The notes beneath the pieces are model-generated. The model saw nothing but the letters and a program-made list of their open reading frames with translations, ran no database searches and was not told the DNA's origin. DNA of 64,000 bases from Clostridiaceae bacterium (GTDB lineage Bacteria > Bacillota > Clostridia > Peptostreptococcales > Natronincolaceae), in the NCBI GenBank assembly GCA_020832135.1, contig JAFIFG010000045.1, positions 62,001 to 126,000 on the forward strand, in the 5' to 3' direction. This document shows, one piece after another, positions 60,633 through 64,000 of the stretch. How positions within the stretch are numbered: position 1 is the stretch's first letter; each line of letters opens with the position of its first letter. Made by a program: the position numbers and the translations under genes.

Positions 60633-61712
60633 TTACTTAGTTTTCATTATACTATATCCATATTTAGCCGCTGCTGCACAAGTTAAAAAGAAATACTTAT
60701 CTTCATTAAACTCTCTGCCCATTGTTTTAACAGATAAATCAAACTTTTTAAGTGCATCTATAAGCAGAGTGCCATCTCTTTCAATAATATTATGTTTTTT
60801 TAAAATTTTCAAGTTTTTAATCTGTTTATATATAACTTCTCTTTCTTTGGATGGCATGCTATGAATAACTAGGTTGCTTCTAGTTTTGGTTATTTTATCA
60901 AATACCGTTAAGCTATGATGACTTATCCCTTTATGTCTCTCTCTTCTATCAGCAAAACTTATTCTGGCTACTCCTATAGCACTTCCCCCTAGATCATTTG
61001 CAGCATCAAGAATATACCCCTGCTCTATACCAGTAAATCCATAAGGGGTTCCCGTTCCAACGATCCCTGGCCCCATAGTTACAATAGCCACATCACACTT
61101 AGCTATTTCTTTTGCTGTAATTAGTCCATTATAAATATTAACAGCTTCAAAATCGCCTCCAAAAGCATGCCCTATAGTGATGGTGGCATCAATTAACTTA
61201 TTACTTTTTAACATATATATACTATTACTAAAATCTATTGGAAGAGCTGCTCCATCTGTCATAATATAGGCAATTTTTATATCTGAATCTATATATTTTA
61301 GTGTAGCTACTATAGGTGTCACCATACTGTGTAATTCTCCTACAATAACTGGCATCTGATGAAGAGATTCAAACTCATGGAAAATATGATGATATGGACT
61401 TTCTTGCTCTTCTGCTGCAAGAACTTTAATCTGAAATGGTGTATAACGTAGTTTCATTATATGTCCATGAGCATCACTATTATTACAGTCATTATCTAAG
61501 TTGTATATGACAAAATGATATCCTCCAGTACCTAAGCCAAGTTCTATAGCCGTAGTATTTATAATCACTTCATCTTTTTTAGTTATATCACCTGTTAGCA
61601 GATTATAATTTATAGCTTTTTCTTCTTTTCCATCTACAACTACACAAATTACTGTTTTCTCTTTTGTTGATGTTATAATTTCTTTAACTTTTCCTTTTTT
61701 CATACTCATCAT
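60633..61712 (-). CDS. DUF3866 family protein
   Basis: 359 residues of the DUF3866 family, function unknown. Conserved features include NTTAIELGLGTGGYHFVIYNL, GHIMKLRYTPFQ, GELHSMVTPIVA, ITIGHAFGGDFEAVN and MGPGIVGTGTPYGFTGIEQG; the Gly-rich pattern and paired His suggest an enzyme. No signal peptide or membrane segment. It regularly lies with NUDIX and MctB/glycosyltransferase genes in Clostridia, as here. Start at M1 61712 or M4; GAGGTGAC lies upstream. Confidence 0.82.
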   Translation of the reverse strand: MMSMKKGKVKEIITSTKEKTVICVVVDGKEEKAINYNLLTGDITKKDEVIINTTAIELGLGTGGYHFVIYNLDNDCNNSDAHGHIMKLRYTPFQIKVLAAEEQESPYHHIFHEFESLHQMPVIVGELHSMVTPIVATLKYIDSDIKIAYIMTDGAALPIDFSNSIYMLKSNKLIDATITIGHAFGGDFEAVNIYNGLITAKEIAKCDVAIVTMGPGIVGTGTPYGFTGIEQGYILDAANDLGGSAIGVARISFADRRERHKGISHHSLTVFDKITKTRSNLVIHSMPSKEREVIYKQIKNLKILKKHNIIERDGTLLIDALKKFDLSVKTMGREFNEDKYFFLTCAAAAKYGYSIMKTK

Positions 61713-61744
61713 AAATATATGTCACCTCTATAAATTCTCTTTGA

Positions 61745-62551
61745 TTAGCGTCCCAGTTGATCTAAGTAATTTAAGATGTAGTTATTTTTTATTATTTGGG
61801 ATAAGGAGTACTTTTCACAGATTAAATGTATTAATACTAAGAAAATAAATATTAAATATTTTATGTTCATAGAAAAACTCAATACAGTTGCTATGCCTAA
61901 AGTTATCCCTAAAGTATTAGATCCTGCATCTCCCATCATACTTCTCGCTTTTAAGTCTTGAGGTAAATATGCCAAACAATAGCCTATAAATATAGCTACA
62001 ATTAATCTAGATGTTCCTGTAATACCTAACATCATAAATAGAGCAGCTATAATTAAATAACCCTTCAACGCTCTACCTGGTCTTATATCTAATAGATTAA
62101 AAAAATTAGTAAATAAAGTTATAATAAATGTATTTATTAAAATAGCAATAAGTCCATCAGAAACAATAATACTAATAAATAATGCTAGCAATCCCCCTAT
62201 AGCTGCCTTCATAAATCCTGTAGTAATTTGACCCTTTAGTGCACAGCTAATATGCCCTTTAAATCCAACTGCATTCCTATTGCCGACCAAATCATCTAAT
62301 ATGCCTACAAAAGACATAGTTGTAATTCCCACTAAAAAAAATAATAAAATAGTATAGGTATCTTGATAAAATAGTATTAAAATTAAAAAGCTAATTAAAG
62401 TTACTGGCACTATTGTAATTCCCATACCTGTAGGGATTAGCTCGCCTTTGTAATTTTTGCAAACTATATCAGCCTTTGATAACATATTCATCACATACGG
62501 AATAAATATAATCGTAAAGAAAATGCTTATACCAGTTACCATAACTTCCAT
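61745..62551 (-). CDS. MraY/WecA-like polyprenyl-phosphate sugar-phosphate transferase
   Basis: 268 residues with about eight or nine membrane segments. The Asp-rich cytoplasmic loop is GILDDLVGNRNAVGFKGH and later loops are NLLDIRPGRALKGY and MMGDAGSNTLGITLG, all of the GT-4 (MraY/TagO/WecA) superfamily. It is shorter than MraY and lacks its downstream HHH motif, so it is not the main MraY. It may start a lipid-linked glycan. ATG 62551 is 3 nt from the end of the glycosyltransferase gene. Confidence 0.8.
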   Translation of the reverse strand: MEVMVTGISIFFTIIFIPYVMNMLSKADIVCKNYKGELIPTGMGITIVPVTLISFLILILFYQDTYTILLFFLVGITTMSFVGILDDLVGNRNAVGFKGHISCALKGQITTGFMKAAIGGLLALFISIIVSDGLIAILINTFIITLFTNFFNLLDIRPGRALKGYLIIAALFMMLGITGTSRLIVAIFIGYCLAYLPQDLKARSMMGDAGSNTLGITLGIATVLSFSMNIKYLIFIFLVLIHLICEKYSLSQIIKNNYILNYLDQLGR

Positions 62552-62554
62552 ATC

Positions 62555-63256
62555 TTATGTCCTCCCATACTTAAGGCTCTTAGAGGTCCTTCTCGTTAAA
62601 ACTTTTAATATGTGAACAAATTGCTTGCCTCTATGGAGAAATCCTTTTATATTTCTTTGGCTCTCGTTATGAAACATATTTACATGTATTTCTTTAATCA
62701 TATATCCTTGATTTAGTATATCTATTGTCATTCCTAATTCTATTCCATAGCCCTCATAGTCAAAGCTAGTATTTTGTAGTACTTCTTTTTTAAATGCCCT
62801 TTGTCCCGATAATGTTGTATCAAGTATTACTCCTGTATATAAATATACACCATATTTAGCCAATTTTTTTACTAAACCAAAACCACCTTTTTTTATAGGA
62901 GGTGGGAATTTTGCAATAGTAACATCCGCTTTATCATTTATGATAGGATTTATTAGCTCTGTCACTTCTTCAGCACTTTCTTTTAAGTCTGCATCTGCAA
63001 ATACAATAATATCAGAAGTATTTATGGCTTCATCAACACCTAATTTTAATGCATGACCCTTACCTTTATTTTCTTTAGATGCTATTAAGATAATATCATC
63101 TATTTTTAATACTTTTTCAACGGTAGCATCGGTAGAACCATCATCTATAACATAAATTTGTGATATAGATTTTACTTTTTTTAAAGCTAGTAGGGTTTCA
63201 ACAATTCTCTTTTCCTCATTATAGGCAGGTATAATAACGGCAATTACTTCGTTCAA
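62555..63256 (-). CDS. Glycosyltransferase family 2 protein
   Basis: 233 residues, GT-A fold. VIIPAYNEEKRIVETLLALKK at the N-terminus, the sugar-nucleotide DDGST motif IDDGSTDATVEKVL and the metal-binding VFADADLKES. DPM1/glucosyl-3-phosphoglycerate-type proteins look similar. No membrane segment. Starts 15 nt after the MctB-like gene with AAAGGAGGATAAATATT ahead. Acceptor unknown; the neighbouring GT-4 protein suggests a lipid-linked substrate. Confidence 0.88.
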   Translation of the reverse strand: MNEVIAVIIPAYNEEKRIVETLLALKKVKSISQIYVIDDGSTDATVEKVLKIDDIILIASKENKGKGHALKLGVDEAINTSDIIVFADADLKESAEEVTELINPIINDKADVTIAKFPPPIKKGGFGLVKKLAKYGVYLYTGVILDTTLSGQRAFKKEVLQNTSFDYEGYGIELGMTIDILNQGYMIKEIHVNMFHNESQRNIKGFLHRGKQFVHILKVLTRRTSKSLKYGRT

Positions 63257-63271
63257 TATTTATCCTCCTTT

Positions 63272-64000
63272 TTATTGAGTACCAATGGGAACCAATTTTT
63301 CAGCATAATCTTTTATTCCAAAAAATCCTTCTTTTCCTTCTAATACAAGCACTAAAGATATTTGACCTATAATACTATCAATATTATCTATAGTAGAAAC
63401 TCCACTGTTTTTATAATAGGGAATATGAGAATAACCTATATCTGCATTTTCTACTCCCACAGCTTTTATATTTTTACTTTTAAACTGTTTGATCAAATCT
63501 AAATCTATCTTAGTGATTTTTTCTTTTCTTTTATCTTCAGTACCACCAGCTATAATCACATAATCTATAGGTGCTTTGAAAATATTATTGTGTTTAGACT
63601 GTATAAATTCTTTGTGAAGAACATATTTTAAAAAATCAGATGATTTATCATACATTATGAAATCCACTATATCTTTATTAATTTTCATAATTATTTGGTT
63701 TTTGTCTAAATTAATATTAAATTCATGGTTTATTTCATCTATATCCTGTTTTGATAAAGAAAGTAATTTGCTATTATATACTAAATGAGTAGGGACATTT
63801 CCTCCTGCATTTTCTATACATTCTCTAATACTATTATAAGAGTAATCTTCTGATGTTTGGATAATAGCTATATTAAAATTTTTCAATTTATTTTCTGTAA
63901 ATTCTTTATAGGCATTCTCAATAAATGCAATATTTCTTGATTGTTCTAGTTCTAATTGCTCTATGGTTTGATGAAGACTTTCACTTTCCATTCTTAATTG
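63272..64000 (-). CDS. MctB-like (copper transporter/SteB-type) envelope protein, 5'-partial
   Basis: The open frame continues past the window edge (Gln-Leu-Arg precede the Met at 63991), so the start is outside. The visible part begins with a coiled coil (ESESLHQTIEQLELEQSR) that in this family follows an N-terminal membrane anchor, then an alpha/beta body with IDYVIIAGGTEDKR and GVENADIGYSHIPYYKNSGVSTIDNIDS. In Actinobacteria the homologue SteB sits with SteA, NUDIX and xerD genes and affects the envelope and division. Copper transport is only the historical label. Confidence 0.72.
   Translation of the reverse strand, partial: QLRMESESLHQTIEQLELEQSRNIAFIENAYKEFTENKLKNFNIAIIQTSEDYSYNSIRECIENAGGNVPTHLVYNSKLLSLSKQDIDEINHEFNINLDKNQIIMKINKDIVDFIMYDKSSDFLKYVLHKEFIQSKHNNIFKAPIDYVIIAGGTEDKRKEKITKIDLDLIKQFKSKNIKAVGVENADIGYSHIPYYKNSGVSTIDNIDSIIGQISLVLVLEGKEGFFGIKDYAEKLVPIGTQ

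Noticed and set aside
1-64000. CRISPR arrays, tRNA or rRNA genes, insertion sequences
   Set aside because: No regularly spaced direct repeats, no cloverleaf-like or rRNA-like GC-rich stretches, and no transposase motifs were seen on reading both strands; a small tRNA could still be missed by eye.

Overview
This is about 64 kb of chromosome from a low-GC, endospore-forming, anaerobic member of the Clostridia. The best guess is the Alkaliphilus/Natronincola group, but this rests only on gene content and synteny. The support is AT-rich DNA with strong AGGAGG-type ribosome sites, frequent TTG/GTG starts, sporulation genes (spoVK, spoIIM, gerW/ytfJ with its ytfI-like partner), ferredoxin-linked 2-oxoacid oxidation (korDABC), and clostridial gene order (miaB-mutS-mutL-miaA-hfq-spoVK-ynbB; cmk-ispH-rpsA). 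The window is nearly all housekeeping and sporulation genes. I see no prophage, insertion sequence, CRISPR array, rRNA or tRNA.

Layout, left to right. 1-8 kb: a class I aminotransferase cut by the window edge, purB, asnS, an RluB-type pseudouridine synthase, a GNAT acetyltransferase, a YtqB/MnmM-type methyltransferase, a biotin-domain-less carboxyltransferase, and a convergent gene I do not recognise. 8-14 kb: surE, the korDABC operon, an RpiR regulator and a histidine phosphatase. 14-21 kb: cmk, ispH and rpsA, an isolated cheR, and three tandem overlapping M42 aminopeptidases. 21-23.6 kb: a MerR/coiled-coil protein, a second aminotransferase and a divergent cis-prenyltransferase. 23.7-34.8 kb: miaB, mutS, mutL, miaA, hfq, spoVK, three unusual small genes (GTPase, Asp-rich membrane protein, CxxC membrane peptide) and ynbB.

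34.8-41.1 kb: lexA with a near-consensus SOS box on its own promoter, a tyrosine recombinase, and a type IIA topoisomerase pair. 41.1-42 kb is the only long non-coding stretch. It holds a 17-bp perfect inverted repeat and a run of hairpins carrying eight Spo0A-box-like motifs, upstream of uvsE. 43-48 kb (minus strand): a flavoprotein/iron-sulfur reductase pair, a D,D-carboxypeptidase, a MazG-like protein, and the ytfI-like/gerW sporulation pair. 48.5-49.6 kb: a cupin regulator with a palindromic operator, and speD.

49.6-64 kb (minus strand): a DHH-CBS-tRNA nucleotidyltransferase fusion, an M50 protease, scpA and scpB; then a cell-envelope and nucleoside cluster of MctB-like protein, two glycosyl-transfer proteins, DUF3866, NUDIX, spoIIM, xerD, deoB, a 60-residue ORF, pdp and dacF.

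Neighbouring genes are tightly packed. Several intrinsic terminators overlap stop codons, and convergent pairs share bidirectional terminators. The parts least explained by known genes are the hairpin array at 41.6-41.8 kb, the three-gene insert after spoVK, and the orphan gene at 7.5-8.2 kb.
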